Shown: positions 42,951-51,389, counted from the stretch's first letter. The stretch: 53,311 nt of DNA from an uncultured Succiniclasticum sp. (GCA_905233365.1 CAJODT010000009.1:1-53311), one strand, 5' to 3'. Program-made: numbers and translations. The notes: generated from the sequence alone by a model not told the origin.

Positions 42951-43895
42951 ATGTACAAATTAAGTTCCGAAGTAAAGGATCCGACTCCCGCCCTGCTGGA
43001 TGCAGCAGAGATTGGCGTACGCATTTATAATAATGAAGCGATGCAGGATCTGCCGGATAAGGACGCCATGGTGGTGATGTCCTTCGGCACCACCTTGAAA
43101 AAGACCCGGGACCGGACCATCACCGCTACGGTGGAGGATATCCAAAAGGCGCTGCCCGGTGTTAAGGTGTTAGTTGCGTATACGTCCCATATTATCATTG
43201 ACCGCATCAAGGCCAAAGAAGGGGTGACGATTCCTACGCCAGAAGAGGCGCTGGCGCAGCTGAAAGCGGAAGGGTATACCCGCATCGCCCTGGCCTCCCT
43301 GGATATCATCCCCGGCATGGAGTACGACTATAAGTGTTTCATCTACAGGTATTACCGCAACCAGTTCAAGAAGATGACCATGGGGCTGCCCCTTCTGTTC
43401 TGGCAGGGGCAGGAAGACCAGCGGGACGACATAATGGAAACGATGGAAGCTTTCTCTACCCAGTTCCCGGCTCTTGCCGATGACGAAGCGCTACTGGTGA
43501 TGACCCACGGCACGCCCCATCCCTCCAACGCGGTCTATGCGGTAATCCAGGACCGGCTGAACAAATTGGGGAAGGGGCACATCCATGTGTACAGCGTGGA
43601 AGGCATGCCCATGCTGGAGCATGTGATCCCCGTGCTGAAAGATGAAGGAGTGAAGCACGTGACCCTGATGCCCATGATGATGGTGGCGGGGGACCACGCC
43701 AATAACGATATGGCCGGGGATGACGAGGATTCCCATAAATCCGTCCTGGAGAAGGAAGGCTTTACCGTGACGCCTTACATTCACGGCATGGGCGAGAACG
43801 CTGCTGTCCGCAGAATCTTTGTGGAGCGGGCCCTGGAAAGCTGGGACGCCCTGCAAAACGTGGAGGAGAGCCGTAAAGGCGGTATGCGGCATTAA
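42951..43895 (+). CDS. cbiK: CbiK-type cobalt/iron chelatase
   Basis: This 314-residue protein belongs to the sirohydrochlorin cobaltochelatase family of the anaerobic cobalamin pathway. The two metal-binding histidines are in MTHGTPHPSN and AGDHANND. VVMSFGTTLKKTRD opens the fold and LDIIPGMEYDY is also typical. No other cobalamin gene is nearby, and a Fur-like box stands before it. Some CbiK relatives insert iron, for siroheme or heme, or work in heme uptake. No signal peptide is seen, so it should be cytoplasmic. ATG 42951 follows AAAGAGG. It is a single-gene unit with its own promoter and terminator. Confidence 0.85.
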   Translation: MYKLSSEVKDPTPALLDAAEIGVRIYNNEAMQDLPDKDAMVVMSFGTTLKKTRDRTITATVEDIQKALPGVKVLVAYTSHIIIDRIKAKEGVTIPTPEEALAQLKAEGYTRIALASLDIIPGMEYDYKCFIYRYYRNQFKKMTMGLPLLFWQGQEDQRDDIMETMEAFSTQFPALADDEALLVMTHGTPHPSNAVYAVIQDRLNKLGKGHIHVYSVEGMPMLEHVIPVLKDEGVKHVTLMPMMMVAGDHANNDMAGDDEDSHKSVLEKEGFTVTPYIHGMGENAAVRRIFVERALESWDALQNVEESRKGGMRH

Positions 43896-43927
43896 GTCGG
43901 TGCTTCTTAAAATTAATAATAGTAAAG

Positions 43928-43961
43928 CGAAAAGCCCGCATGACCTGATGCGGGCTTTTCG
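43928..43961 (+). terminator. Terminator after cbiK
   Basis: A perfect 14-bp stem (43928-43941 with 43948-43961, CGAAAAGCCCGCAT) contains its own A and T tracts, so it may work on both strands. Confidence 0.85.
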
Positions 43962-44201
43962 TCTTGCTGCGTAAAAGGTGCAGAAGACAGGGCGCCGTTG
44001 GCCTTATCCTGCAGATTGCGGTTAATCAGGACAGGGCGTTTTTAGTTTCTATTTTAAAAACTGATAATCGTTACTGATAAGATTTGAAAGCACTACGGAT
44101 AATTTCACGTCAAAAATCGTAGTAATTTTTCACAAAATATCGCTGTTGTCAGCATGTTTGCGGTTTTTTTCGTAATATATTCGGAATTTTAAAAAATGCT
44201 C

Positions 44202-44230
44202 TTGACTTTATTATCAGGAATGATTATAAT
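44202..44230 (+). promoter_or_regulatory. Strong promoter, possible Fur control
   Basis: TTGACT (44202-44207) and TATAAT (44225-44230) with 17 bp between form the best-looking promoter of the window. The spacer ATTATCAGGAATGATTATAA is loosely Fur-like. The 240 bp upstream hold no gene. Confidence 0.75.
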
Positions 44231-44236
44231 TAAGTT

Positions 44237-44344
44237 GTAAAAATCAAAAAAGAAAAATAAGACATTTAGATAGTTAAGAAACACCTCCTTCTCCTTCTCC
44301 TAATATAGAAAAACCCGCATGTGGATTGTGCGGGTTTTTCTATA
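44237..44344 (+). ncRNA. Candidate small RNA with anti-Shine-Dalgarno tract
   Basis: From the strong promoter a transcript of about 108 nt would end at a 16-bp terminator stem (44304-44319 with 44329-44344). Its first part is A-rich and unstructured. Just before the terminator lies a pyrimidine run CACCTCCTTCTCCTTCTCCT (44282-44301), complementary to GGAGG-type ribosome sites. No peptide with a ribosome site fits inside. This is the build of trans-acting small RNAs such as B. subtilis FsrA that block translation through C-rich tracts. Alternatively it is an attenuated leader of the nitroreductase gene 214 bp downstream, whose AGGAAAAGGAGG could pair with the tract. Confidence 0.55.
44304..44344 (+). 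terminator. Terminator of the small RNA
   Basis: A 16-bp stem TATAGAAAAACCCGCA/TGCGGGTTTTTCTATA is built around a GC core with TTTTT on its 3' side. It may act on both strands. Confidence 0.8.
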
Positions 44345-44557
44345 AGCGGAGAGAACGTGTAACCAAAGTCATGGTTGCGCAGGAGGATGCAGAGCTGTTG
44401 CGGCTGTGCCTGCGGCCCGTTTCCCTGTCAGGCGCAAAAGCCCCGGCCATCGTATTAACTCATTTTATCAACGTCTTCTTAAAGCGCCGTCCGGCGCGCA
44501 TACGAAATAATCAGTGTTTCTACAAGATGTACCGTAAGAGGAAAAGGAGGAAAAAAC

Positions 44558-45058
44558 ATGGACCCTATTTTCAAACGCATGAGTATCCGCAGATTTACCG
44601 ATGAAGCGGTGGACGACGAGGCAATACGGCAGATCATCCGGGCCGGTATGGCCGCGCCTTCTTCCAAGAACCAGCGTCCCTGGGAGTTTTATGTGATTCG
44701 CGACAGGGAGACGCTGGAAGAGCTTGCAAAATGCAGCCCCTTCGGTATTCCGATCCGCAACGCCCAGGTGGCCATCGCAGCCTGCTACCGAAACAAAGAC
44801 CTGAAAGAACCGGAAATGGTGCTGCTGGATATGAGCTGTTGCTGCGAAAACATGTTGATTGAAGCGGCGGAGCTGGGGCTGGGTTCCGTCTGGATTTCGT
44901 TCGCACCCCGGCCGCAGCGCACCGAACCGGCGGAAAAGGTTCTGAAATTGCCGGAACACCTGAATCTGTTTACTATTCTGCCTGTGGGCCATCCCATGGG
45001 GAACCTGAAGCCCCTGGACCGGTTTGAGGAAGCGCGGATCCACTGGCCAGAAAAATAG
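44558..45058 (+). CDS. Nitroreductase-family FMN oxidoreductase
   Basis: A 166-residue cytoplasmic flavoprotein of the nitroreductase fold, using NAD(P)H to reduce nitro compounds, quinones or flavin. FMN-binding segments SIRRFTDEAV and APSSKNQRPWEF, and the C-terminal GLGSVWISF and ILPVGHPMG, are typical. ATG 44558 follows GGAGG. Its length is that of the short, dimeric subfamily. The substrate is unknown. It could be expressed by read-through of the small RNA terminator, as no closer promoter is evident. A clear terminator follows. Confidence 0.9.
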   Translation: MDPIFKRMSIRRFTDEAVDDEAIRQIIRAGMAAPSSKNQRPWEFYVIRDRETLEELAKCSPFGIPIRNAQVAIAACYRNKDLKEPEMVLLDMSCCCENMLIEAAELGLGSVWISFAPRPQRTEPAEKVLKLPEHLNLFTILPVGHPMGNLKPLDRFEEARIHWPEK

Positions 45059-45143
45059 GCGGAGTTGACGGGCACAAGGATAGCTGAAACGGGATAGCTG
45101 AAACGAATTAACCCAGATAATACAGGCTTTTAAAACAAATAGA

Positions 45144-45181
45144 GGGGTTACAGACTGTTTAACTGTCTGTAACCCCGTTTT
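45144..45181 (+). terminator. Terminator after the nitroreductase gene
   Basis: A 12-bp perfect stem GGGGTTACAGAC (45144-45155 with 45165-45176) is followed by GTTTTA. Confidence 0.82.
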
Positions 45182-45188
45182 ACTGTGA

Positions 45189-45223
45189 GTCCCGGCGCGA
45201 AGAGGTACGCCGGGACCGTTTTC
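45189..45223. terminator. Hairpin between converging genes
   Basis: A 9-bp stem GTCCCGGCG/CGCCGGGAC (45189-45197 with 45208-45216) is followed by CGTTTTCGTTT on the plus strand. On the minus strand, where it would end the alcohol dehydrogenase transcript, the T tract is poor. Confidence 0.6.
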
Positions 45224-45236
45224 GTTTCAGAGTGGA

Positions 45237-46454
45237 TTAGAAATCTACTTCCGTATCGTAATAGCAGCACTTCAGCAGCTTCACCATTTCTTCCTGGCTG
45301 GGCTGGCGCGGGTTGGAACCGGTGCAGGCGTCCAGGATGGCGTCGGCCGCGATCCGTTCTACGCGCTGCAGGAACGCTTCTTCCGGTACGAAGCCTCTTT
45401 CTTCCGGCAGGCCTTTCGGCCCGTAGTGGTTGATGCTGTGGGGAATGTTCAGGTCGTCGTTCATTTTCCGCAGGTAGGCGATGAGCAAATCGGTTTTTTC
45501 TTCGTCGCTCTTACCGCCCAGGTGCATGTAATCCGCAATGACTCCGTACCGTTTCAGAGCGGCGGGATCTTTGGAGTTGAATTTGATTACCTTGGGCAGG
45601 TACATTGCGTTGGCCGCGCCGTGGATGATGTGGGCGCCGAAGTCCGCAAAGGCAGCGCCGGTCTTGTGAGCCATGGAGTGGACGATACCTAACAGAGCGT
45701 TGGAGAAGGCCATGCCGGCCAGGCACTGGGCATCGTGCATAATGTCTCTGGCTTCCATGTTCCCGTTGTAGGATTTCACCAGGTTCGCCTGGATCAGTTC
45801 AATGGCATGGATGGCCAGGGCGTCCGCATAAGCGCAGTTTGCCGTGGAAACGTAGGCTTCGATGGCGTGGGTCATAGCGTCCATACCGGTGTGGGCCGTC
45901 AGCTTCTGGGGCATGGTGTGTACCAGCTCCGGATCTACGATAGCGATATCCGGGGTAATTTCAAAGTCGGCGATAGGATACTTGATGCCTTTCTGGTAAT
46001 CGGTGATGATGGAGAAGGCCGTTACCTCAGTGGCGGTGCCACTGGTGGAAGAGATGGCGCAGAAATGTGCTTTGGTACGCAGCTTGGGCAGGCCGAACAC
46101 CTTGCACATATCGGCAAAGGTGGTTTCGGGATATTCGTATTTGATCCACATGGCTTTGGCAGCGTCAATAGGGCTGCCGCCGCCCATGGCAACGATCCAG
46201 TCCGGCTGGAATTCCTGCATGACGGCGGCGCCGTTCATAACAGTTTCCACAGAGGGATCGCTTTCGATGCCTTCAATGACTTTCGTTTCCATGCCGGCTT
46301 CCTTCAGATAGGCCAGCGCCCGGTCCAAAAAGCCGCCGCGCTTCATGCTGCCGCCGCCTACGCAGACGATGGCCCGTTTGCCTTTCAGTGTTTTCAGGGT
46401 TTCCAGCGCGCCCTTACCGTGATACAGGTCGCGGGGTAATGTAAATCTGGACAT
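45237..46454 (-). CDS. Iron-containing alcohol dehydrogenase
   Basis: A 405-residue NAD(P)-dependent dehydrogenase of the group III iron family (butanol dehydrogenase, 1,3-propanediol dehydrogenase and related). The cofactor loop MGGGSPIDAAK is at about residue 90. Metal ligands are visible as the Asp and His in GMDAMTHAIEAY and two His in HSMAHKTGA and IIHGAANA. It begins at ATG 46454 behind AAAGGAGG. It probably reduces aldehydes to alcohols in fermentation. Its promoter carries a Fur-like and TACTAATA site, which would fit iron-dependent control of an iron enzyme. Confidence 0.93.
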   Translation of the reverse strand: MSRFTLPRDLYHGKGALETLKTLKGKRAIVCVGGGSMKRGGFLDRALAYLKEAGMETKVIEGIESDPSVETVMNGAAVMQEFQPDWIVAMGGGSPIDAAKAMWIKYEYPETTFADMCKVFGLPKLRTKAHFCAISSTSGTATEVTAFSIITDYQKGIKYPIADFEITPDIAIVDPELVHTMPQKLTAHTGMDAMTHAIEAYVSTANCAYADALAIHAIELIQANLVKSYNGNMEARDIMHDAQCLAGMAFSNALLGIVHSMAHKTGAAFADFGAHIIHGAANAMYLPKVIKFNSKDPAALKRYGVIADYMHLGGKSDEEKTDLLIAYLRKMNDDLNIPHSINHYGPKGLPEERGFVPEEAFLQRVERIAADAILDACTGSNPRQPSQEEMVKLLKCCYYDTEVDF

Positions 46455-46534
46455 GGTTAAAACCTCCTTTGTAGTATTGAATGTCCTATCGTTTATACAA
46501 ATGCCTTTACATCTTAAAATTAATAAGCACTTTG

Positions 46535-46571
46535 GGTCAAATAAAATGAGAATGATTACTAATAATAGTTA
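46535..46571 (-). promoter_or_regulatory. Regulatory site and -35 of the alcohol dehydrogenase
   Basis: On the minus strand TTGACC (46535-46540) pairs with a TAAGAT-like -10 about 18 bp downstream. Just upstream of it lie TGAGAATGATT (46547-46557) and ACTAATAATAGTTA (46558-46571). The latter 14 bp recur exactly, inverted, at 7776-7789. Confidence 0.5.
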
Positions 46572-46747
46572 GGCCTATTAATTATATCGCATCAGGCAAT
46601 AAAACACAAGTTGAATTTATGAATGCATCTGCAGAACACATGGAAAGAACACGTGATTCACCTAAATATTGCTATTTTTCCATGAAAACGTGCGGTCAAA
46701 TACTTCTGCGTTAAAATGCTGGAGGTTGCAATAATTATAAATCGGTG

Positions 46748-46776
46748 TTGACCATATTAATAAGAATTATTATAAT
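46748..46776 (+). promoter_or_regulatory. Promoter of the MFS gene
   Basis: TTGACC (46748-46753) and TATAAT (46771-46776) are 17 bp apart. The spacer AATAAGAATTATTATAATT is AT-rich with partial dyad symmetry. The 418-bp gap around it holds no gene. Confidence 0.65.
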
Positions 46777-46872
46777 TAAGATATAGTTTCGACTTGTGTA
46801 TTTTAAGGCTTGCGCTGCAATACAACAAACGTCAAGGGAAAGATGGCGACAGATAGCAGGGAGGCAGGGACT

Positions 46873-48030
46873 ATGTCCACGGAAACCGGCGGTAAGAAAG
46901 ATTGGCTGTGGATCGTATTGTTTCTGATAGTTTTTATCAACGGCTTTGAAGCGGGAGGATACCAGGCCAGCCTGTGGAGTATCGGGAAGAACTACGATCT
47001 GACAGTGACGTCTATGGGGCTGTTCGCAGCGATGGAGCTCTTCGCCACCATGCTAGCTCCCATTTTGCTGGGTCGGTGGGCCGACAGCGTGGAGAAAGCC
47101 AAAAGTATCAGTCTGATGCTCGGTCTCCAGTTCCTGGGCGCGGCGACAATCCTCTTTACCAGCGCGGACCGTCTGTTTCTGATTTGTATTTTCTTCCTGG
47201 GCCTGACCACCAGCGCGCTTCAGTTTATTGCCATTGCGGCGCTGGCCGATGCTTATCCGGTGAGCGGCGCCAGGAGGATTGCCTATATGACGAGTATGTA
47301 CGCTACCGGGGCGCTGATTGCACCTCTGGTGGTGGATTTATATCTGCGGCACGGGTTTGGCTGGCGTACGTTGTTCGGGCTTCTGGCAGTCGGCAGTGCA
47401 ATATGCCTTGCCGGTATCCTGTCCAGCGGCAGTAAGCCGCGGGAGACCGTGGCAGGGCAGACCGGGGAAGGGGGCAGCGAAGGACGGTTTGTAGTCAGCG
47501 CCATCCTTTTGCTGGGCGTCATCATGTGCATCTATGTGGGCTTCGAGAACGGTTTCGCCTTTTTTGTCGATACACTCTTCACGGATGTGCTCAAATCTTC
47601 TGCCGGGAAGTTTGCACTGTCCCTGTTCTGGGCGGTGATGATTCCGTCCCGAATTTTGGTGGGGCATTTTACCAGATACGCTTCAAGGATCCTGATAGCA
47701 TCCATACTGATGATTCCGGCTACGATGCTTGTCTTGTCGGCTTCTACCGATCCCGTCGCTGTAACGCTGCTCTGTGTCCCCCTTGGCTTTGCCAGCGGCG
47801 CTATCTATCCCAGCGTTCTGACGCTTATGCTGCCTTACGCCGGAAAGAATACCGCTACGGCTACGGGGATCATCACCGCCGCTACCGGTATCGGCGGCGT
47901 GGTTTTCACAGCCATGACCGGCTTTTTGGCAGACCGGTTCGGTTTGCAGACCGCTATGCTTGTCCTGGTCAGCTTCTTTATCATTTCCCTCCTGTCTGCG
48001 CTGCGGGTGATCAGACGGGGGAAAGCATAG
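46873..48030 (+). CDS. Major facilitator superfamily transporter
   Basis: A 385-residue inner-membrane transporter with about 12 helices (first: WLWIVLFLIVFINGFEAGGY). I start it at ATG 46873 because AGGGAGG stands in front; in-frame TTG 46810 and ATG 46843 are longer but less well placed. The loop after helix 2 reads LLGRWADSVEKAKS, a form of the MFS motif GxxxDxxGxR, and the second half has FLADRFGLQ. Substrate unknown. It is divergent from the iron alcohol dehydrogenase and followed after 56 bp by a diguanylate cyclase, possibly in one transcript. Confidence 0.85.
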   Translation: MSTETGGKKDWLWIVLFLIVFINGFEAGGYQASLWSIGKNYDLTVTSMGLFAAMELFATMLAPILLGRWADSVEKAKSISLMLGLQFLGAATILFTSADRLFLICIFFLGLTTSALQFIAIAALADAYPVSGARRIAYMTSMYATGALIAPLVVDLYLRHGFGWRTLFGLLAVGSAICLAGILSSGSKPRETVAGQTGEGGSEGRFVVSAILLLGVIMCIYVGFENGFAFFVDTLFTDVLKSSAGKFALSLFWAVMIPSRILVGHFTRYASRILIASILMIPATMLVLSASTDPVAVTLLCVPLGFASGAIYPSVLTLMLPYAGKNTATATGIITAATGIGGVVFTAMTGFLADRFGLQTAMLVLVSFFIISLLSALRVIRRGKA

Positions 48031-48086
48031 CAGAATATTATTATTGCTATTATAATTAATATCATAAAGGTGGGAGGTGCAGCGTA

Positions 48087-49934
48087 ATGTCCGACCGGTT
48101 AAGGTACGATACAATCGAGGAAAACGCAGAAGCGCGTGAGGCTGGGAGTCGTCTTTCTACGGTGACAAATGAGCCGTCCGAAAAGATTGAAGAGCTGAGG
48201 CGTTCAGTGGAATCTTTGTTGGTCAATATGCCGGCGCTGACCTTTTCCAAGGATGTTGAGCATGGGAAGTATCTTGCATGTAATCAGAAGTTTGCGGAAT
48301 ATGCCCATAAAGAGAAGCCTATGGGCGTTGTGGGACTGACGGATTTTGAAATATTTGATGCAGTTACTGCTGCGCATTTTGTGGAGGACGACAAGAAAGC
48401 GTTGTCCATGGACAGACCGCATGTTTTTTATGAAGATGTGCCGGATGCAGCAGGAAATCAGCGGCAGTTCCAGACTACAAAGCTGAAATTCACCGATGCT
48501 TCCGGACGGGTCTGTCTTTTGGGAATGTGCGTGGATATAACCGAAATACTTGCCGAGATGGAGTCTGTAAAAGAGGAGAAGGCCAAAGTACAGGAAGCCT
48601 ACGAAAAGGCCAGGTTTGACAGTGCGACCTATTCCGGTATCGTACGGGCTTTATCAGCAGACTACACGTCCCTGTATTATGTGAATATCGAAACCGAAGA
48701 GTTTGTGGAATACAGAACCGGCACAGGGAAAAAGGAACTGGCGGAAGAACGGCGCGGGACCGATTTCTTTAACAGCAGACGGAGGGATGCGCAGAAAAGG
48801 GTGTACCCGGGCGATTTGGATATTTTTATGAAAGCGTTCACAAAAGAGAATATACACCGCTCCATTGACGAATACGGAACCTTCAGGCTGACTTACCGAC
48901 TGCTGACTGACGGGGCGCCCGTTTATGTCAGTATGAAAGCTACCCATATGGATGGTGATGAAAAGCACATTATTATCGGTGTAAATAATGTGGATGCCCA
49001 GATGAAATTTCAGGAAGAGGCTGCCCGGATCAGGGAAGAACGGATTACCTATTCACGCATCACAGCCCTGGTCGGCGATTATATCGTCATATACACCGTG
49101 GATCCGGTTACGGATTATTATGAGGAATACAGCGCTACAAGGGATTATGAGGAATTCGGGCTGGAAAAGAGGGGTGAAAACTTCTTTGGAAAGTCGCGGG
49201 AGGAAATCGGCCATTTGCTGTACCCGGAAGACCTGGAGCGGGTGCTGTCCATGCTGACCAAAGAAAATGTGATGCGGGAGATCGGGCAGAACGGGGTATT
49301 TGAGCTTACGTACCGTCTTATGCTCGAAGGCGTTCCTGTCTATGTCAGCCTGAAAGCGGCCATGGCGGAGGAAAAGGAAGGGAAACGTTTAATTGTAGGT
49401 GTCAGCAATATTGATGCCCGCATAAAACGGGAACAGGAATACGCCAATAACCTGACAGAGGCCAGGAACAAAGCCAATCTGGACGCCCTCACAGGGGTGA
49501 AGAACAAGCATGCCTATACGGATGTGGAAATGCAGCTTAATCACCGAATCAGTGAGAATCAGCCTGTTGAATTTGCAATCAGCGTCTTTGACCTGAACGG
49601 GCTGAAGAAGGTAAATGATATTCAGGGGCATCAGGCCGGCGACCGGTATATCCGCCAGGCCTGTCAGATCATCTGCAACGTTTTCAAACACAGCCCGGTC
49701 TTCCGCATTGGCGGCGATGAGTTTGCAGTAATTTCTCAGGGCGATGATTTTGAGAATATTGACAGCCTGATGGGAATGATTGCTGAACACAATGAAAAAA
49801 ATGTTGCTGCTTGCGGAGTCGTGATTGCCGGCGGCACGGCGAAATACGATCACGATATGAACGTTGCTGCGGTTTTCAGGCGAGCGGATGTGCACATGTA
49901 TGAGAACAAGAAGAAACTGAAAGGAATAGAGTGA
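48087..49934 (+). CDS. Protein E: PAS, two sensory repeats, active GGDEF cyclase
   Basis: A 615-residue soluble diguanylate cyclase. A PAS domain (about 35-155) is followed by a coiled stretch and two copies of a 130-residue repeat (about 180-310 and 320-445; GIVRALSADYTSLYYV and SRITALVGDYIVIYTV open them). A GGDEF domain (about 455-610) has intact RIGGDEF and DLNGLKKVNDIQG. No RxxD inhibitory site is seen. The repeat pair closely matches the C-terminal pair of phosphodiesterase B, including FTKENxxxxI and GVNNVDAQMK. ATG 48087 follows GGGAGGTG. It may be co-transcribed with the MFS gene. The ligand of the repeats is unknown. Confidence 0.92.
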   Translation: MSDRLRYDTIEENAEAREAGSRLSTVTNEPSEKIEELRRSVESLLVNMPALTFSKDVEHGKYLACNQKFAEYAHKEKPMGVVGLTDFEIFDAVTAAHFVEDDKKALSMDRPHVFYEDVPDAAGNQRQFQTTKLKFTDASGRVCLLGMCVDITEILAEMESVKEEKAKVQEAYEKARFDSATYSGIVRALSADYTSLYYVNIETEEFVEYRTGTGKKELAEERRGTDFFNSRRRDAQKRVYPGDLDIFMKAFTKENIHRSIDEYGTFRLTYRLLTDGAPVYVSMKATHMDGDEKHIIIGVNNVDAQMKFQEEAARIREERITYSRITALVGDYIVIYTVDPVTDYYEEYSATRDYEEFGLEKRGENFFGKSREEIGHLLYPEDLERVLSMLTKENVMREIGQNGVFELTYRLMLEGVPVYVSLKAAMAEEKEGKRLIVGVSNIDARIKREQEYANNLTEARNKANLDALTGVKNKHAYTDVEMQLNHRISENQPVEFAISVFDLNGLKKVNDIQGHQAGDRYIRQACQIICNVFKHSPVFRIGGDEFAVISQGDDFENIDSLMGMIAEHNEKNVAACGVVIAGGTAKYDHDMNVAAVFRRADVHMYENKKKLKGIE

Positions 49935-50016
49935 GCAATTGAAGCGGAGCTATGCGTAGATTGACAGCAGGCTTTCCGGTTTTAATCAGTGCCAGCTTAT
50001 AATTACAAAATAGTGA

Positions 50017-50056
50017 AAAAAGAACGGATGCCAAAAATTGACAACCGTTCTTTTTG
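50017..50056. terminator. Bidirectional terminator
   Basis: An 11-bp stem AAAAAGAACGG/CCGTTCTTTTT (50017-50027 with 50045-50055) has an A tract on one side and a T tract on the other. It serves both converging genes. Confidence 0.85.
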
Positions 50057-50118
50057 TTTTCAAGTGATAAGCACATGTTTCAGTTTAGGTGTAACTGAAT
50101 TTATATCAGTTTCATGTT

Positions 50119-51366
50119 TTACTGCTTCGCCTCTTCTTCCTTTGCGTCCGCTTTCACTTTTTCTCTTGATTCAGCTTTCGCTTCTTCTTTTGCATCGCAG
50201 CAGTTTTCCAGCGCTTTCTTTGCCAGATATTTCTTTACAATGTCTGCCCCGCCGATACCGAAGGCAATGGCAAAGGCCAGCGCTGCGCCGGTGAGGATGA
50301 TGATGAACGCTTCGTTAACAATGGATACTGCAATACCCAGTTGGCTCAGGATCATGAAGCCTGCAATGACAAGGATCAGGCCCCGGATGAAGGTCGCGCA
50401 GCAGGTGAAGCCGTTCTTTTCGAAAGCGCGTTGCGCTGCAGCGGAGCCGATCCATGCGGCGGCCATGACCAGCACTGCTGCCAGGATATTGGGCAGGTAA
50501 GCAATGATCGCCGTACCTACTTTGGTAAGAATATCCAGCTTCAGCAGATTGACGCCCTGTACCGTAAAGAGGATAACGATGACGCCGTTGATGATAGAGC
50601 CCACGATGCCGGACAGACTGAATTTATAGGAAGTTTCGCCGATAAATTCTTTTACCTTTTCGTCCGCGCCGGAAGCGGCAATAAGACGGGTTACGATCTG
50701 GCTTACCAGTTTGCCTAACACCACGCCCAGACTGGCTACGAACAGGGCAGCCGCCACCAGCGGGATGTAGGTGAGGATTTCTTCCAGCATGGCGGTTGCT
50801 GGGGCTGTCAGTACATCCAGCTTCAGTACCTGCAACGCGGCAATAATGATGGGAATCAGGATCAGCACATAGACCAGATAGGCCAGGGTTTCGGACAGGC
50901 TGGCACCGGTCGCGGCTTCACAGCCCAGCTTTTCCTGCAGCTTGTCTACATTGGCTTTTCTTAATGCGGGGGCCAGCAACTGGCGGATCAGTTTGGCCAC
51001 CAGGTTGCCCAACATTAAAATAATGCCCGCGCCTAACAGGTTAGGCAGAAAACCCCAGATGGAACGCATCATGTCCAGGATCGGCGTGGCGATCGAGGAA
51101 GCGCCCAATGCGGAGAAGATACCCGGTACGAACAGCAGCATTACGAACAGGTAGGCGATATCACCAATGTATTCGATGATGCTGTCCCGTTTGGGCCCAT
51201 CTTCCTGGGATTTGCAGAAGCCGGTCTTGTTCAGCAGCGCTTTCAGCATACTCCGGACAGCAGACGCGATAAAGTACGCGAGCACCAGCAGTAAAATTGC
51301 CTTTACCACGCCCATCATGCCTTCACCTAACAGTCTGGCCAAGGGTGAAAAAATTGTCAATTCCAT
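50119..51366 (-). CDS. TM-helix repeat (MscS-like) membrane protein
   Basis: A 415-residue polytopic membrane protein of the conserved TM-helix (CmpX-like) family, related to small mechanosensitive channels but without a clear MscS beta domain. Repeated helix pairs with internal similarity are visible (FLPNLLGAGIILMLGNLVAKLI, YIPLVAAALFVASLGVVLGKLV, YLPNILAAVLVMAAAWIGSA). The last 40 residues are highly charged (KEEAKAESREKVKADAKEEE) and probably cytoplasmic. ATG 51366 follows AAGGAGG. It lies just after the metal-uptake binding protein but has its own promoter. A role in osmotic or membrane stress is inference. Confidence 0.82.
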   Translation of the reverse strand: MELTIFSPLARLLGEGMMGVVKAILLLVLAYFIASAVRSMLKALLNKTGFCKSQEDGPKRDSIIEYIGDIAYLFVMLLFVPGIFSALGASSIATPILDMMRSIWGFLPNLLGAGIILMLGNLVAKLIRQLLAPALRKANVDKLQEKLGCEAATGASLSETLAYLVYVLILIPIIIAALQVLKLDVLTAPATAMLEEILTYIPLVAAALFVASLGVVLGKLVSQIVTRLIAASGADEKVKEFIGETSYKFSLSGIVGSIINGVIVILFTVQGVNLLKLDILTKVGTAIIAYLPNILAAVLVMAAAWIGSAAAQRAFEKNGFTCCATFIRGLILVIAGFMILSQLGIAVSIVNEAFIIILTGAALAFAIAFGIGGADIVKKYLAKKALENCCDAKEEAKAESREKVKADAKEEEAKQ

Positions 51367-51389
51367 AAAAACACCTCCTTGTTGCTTTT

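Noticed and set aside
43962-44200. Possible gene or tRNA between cbiK and the small RNA
   Set aside because: It is AT-rich with only short stems; no cloverleaf and no frame with a ribosome site was found.
44326-44604. A 92-codon frame between the small RNA and the nitroreductase
   Set aside because: It starts inside the terminator, overlaps the nitroreductase in another frame and has no family features.
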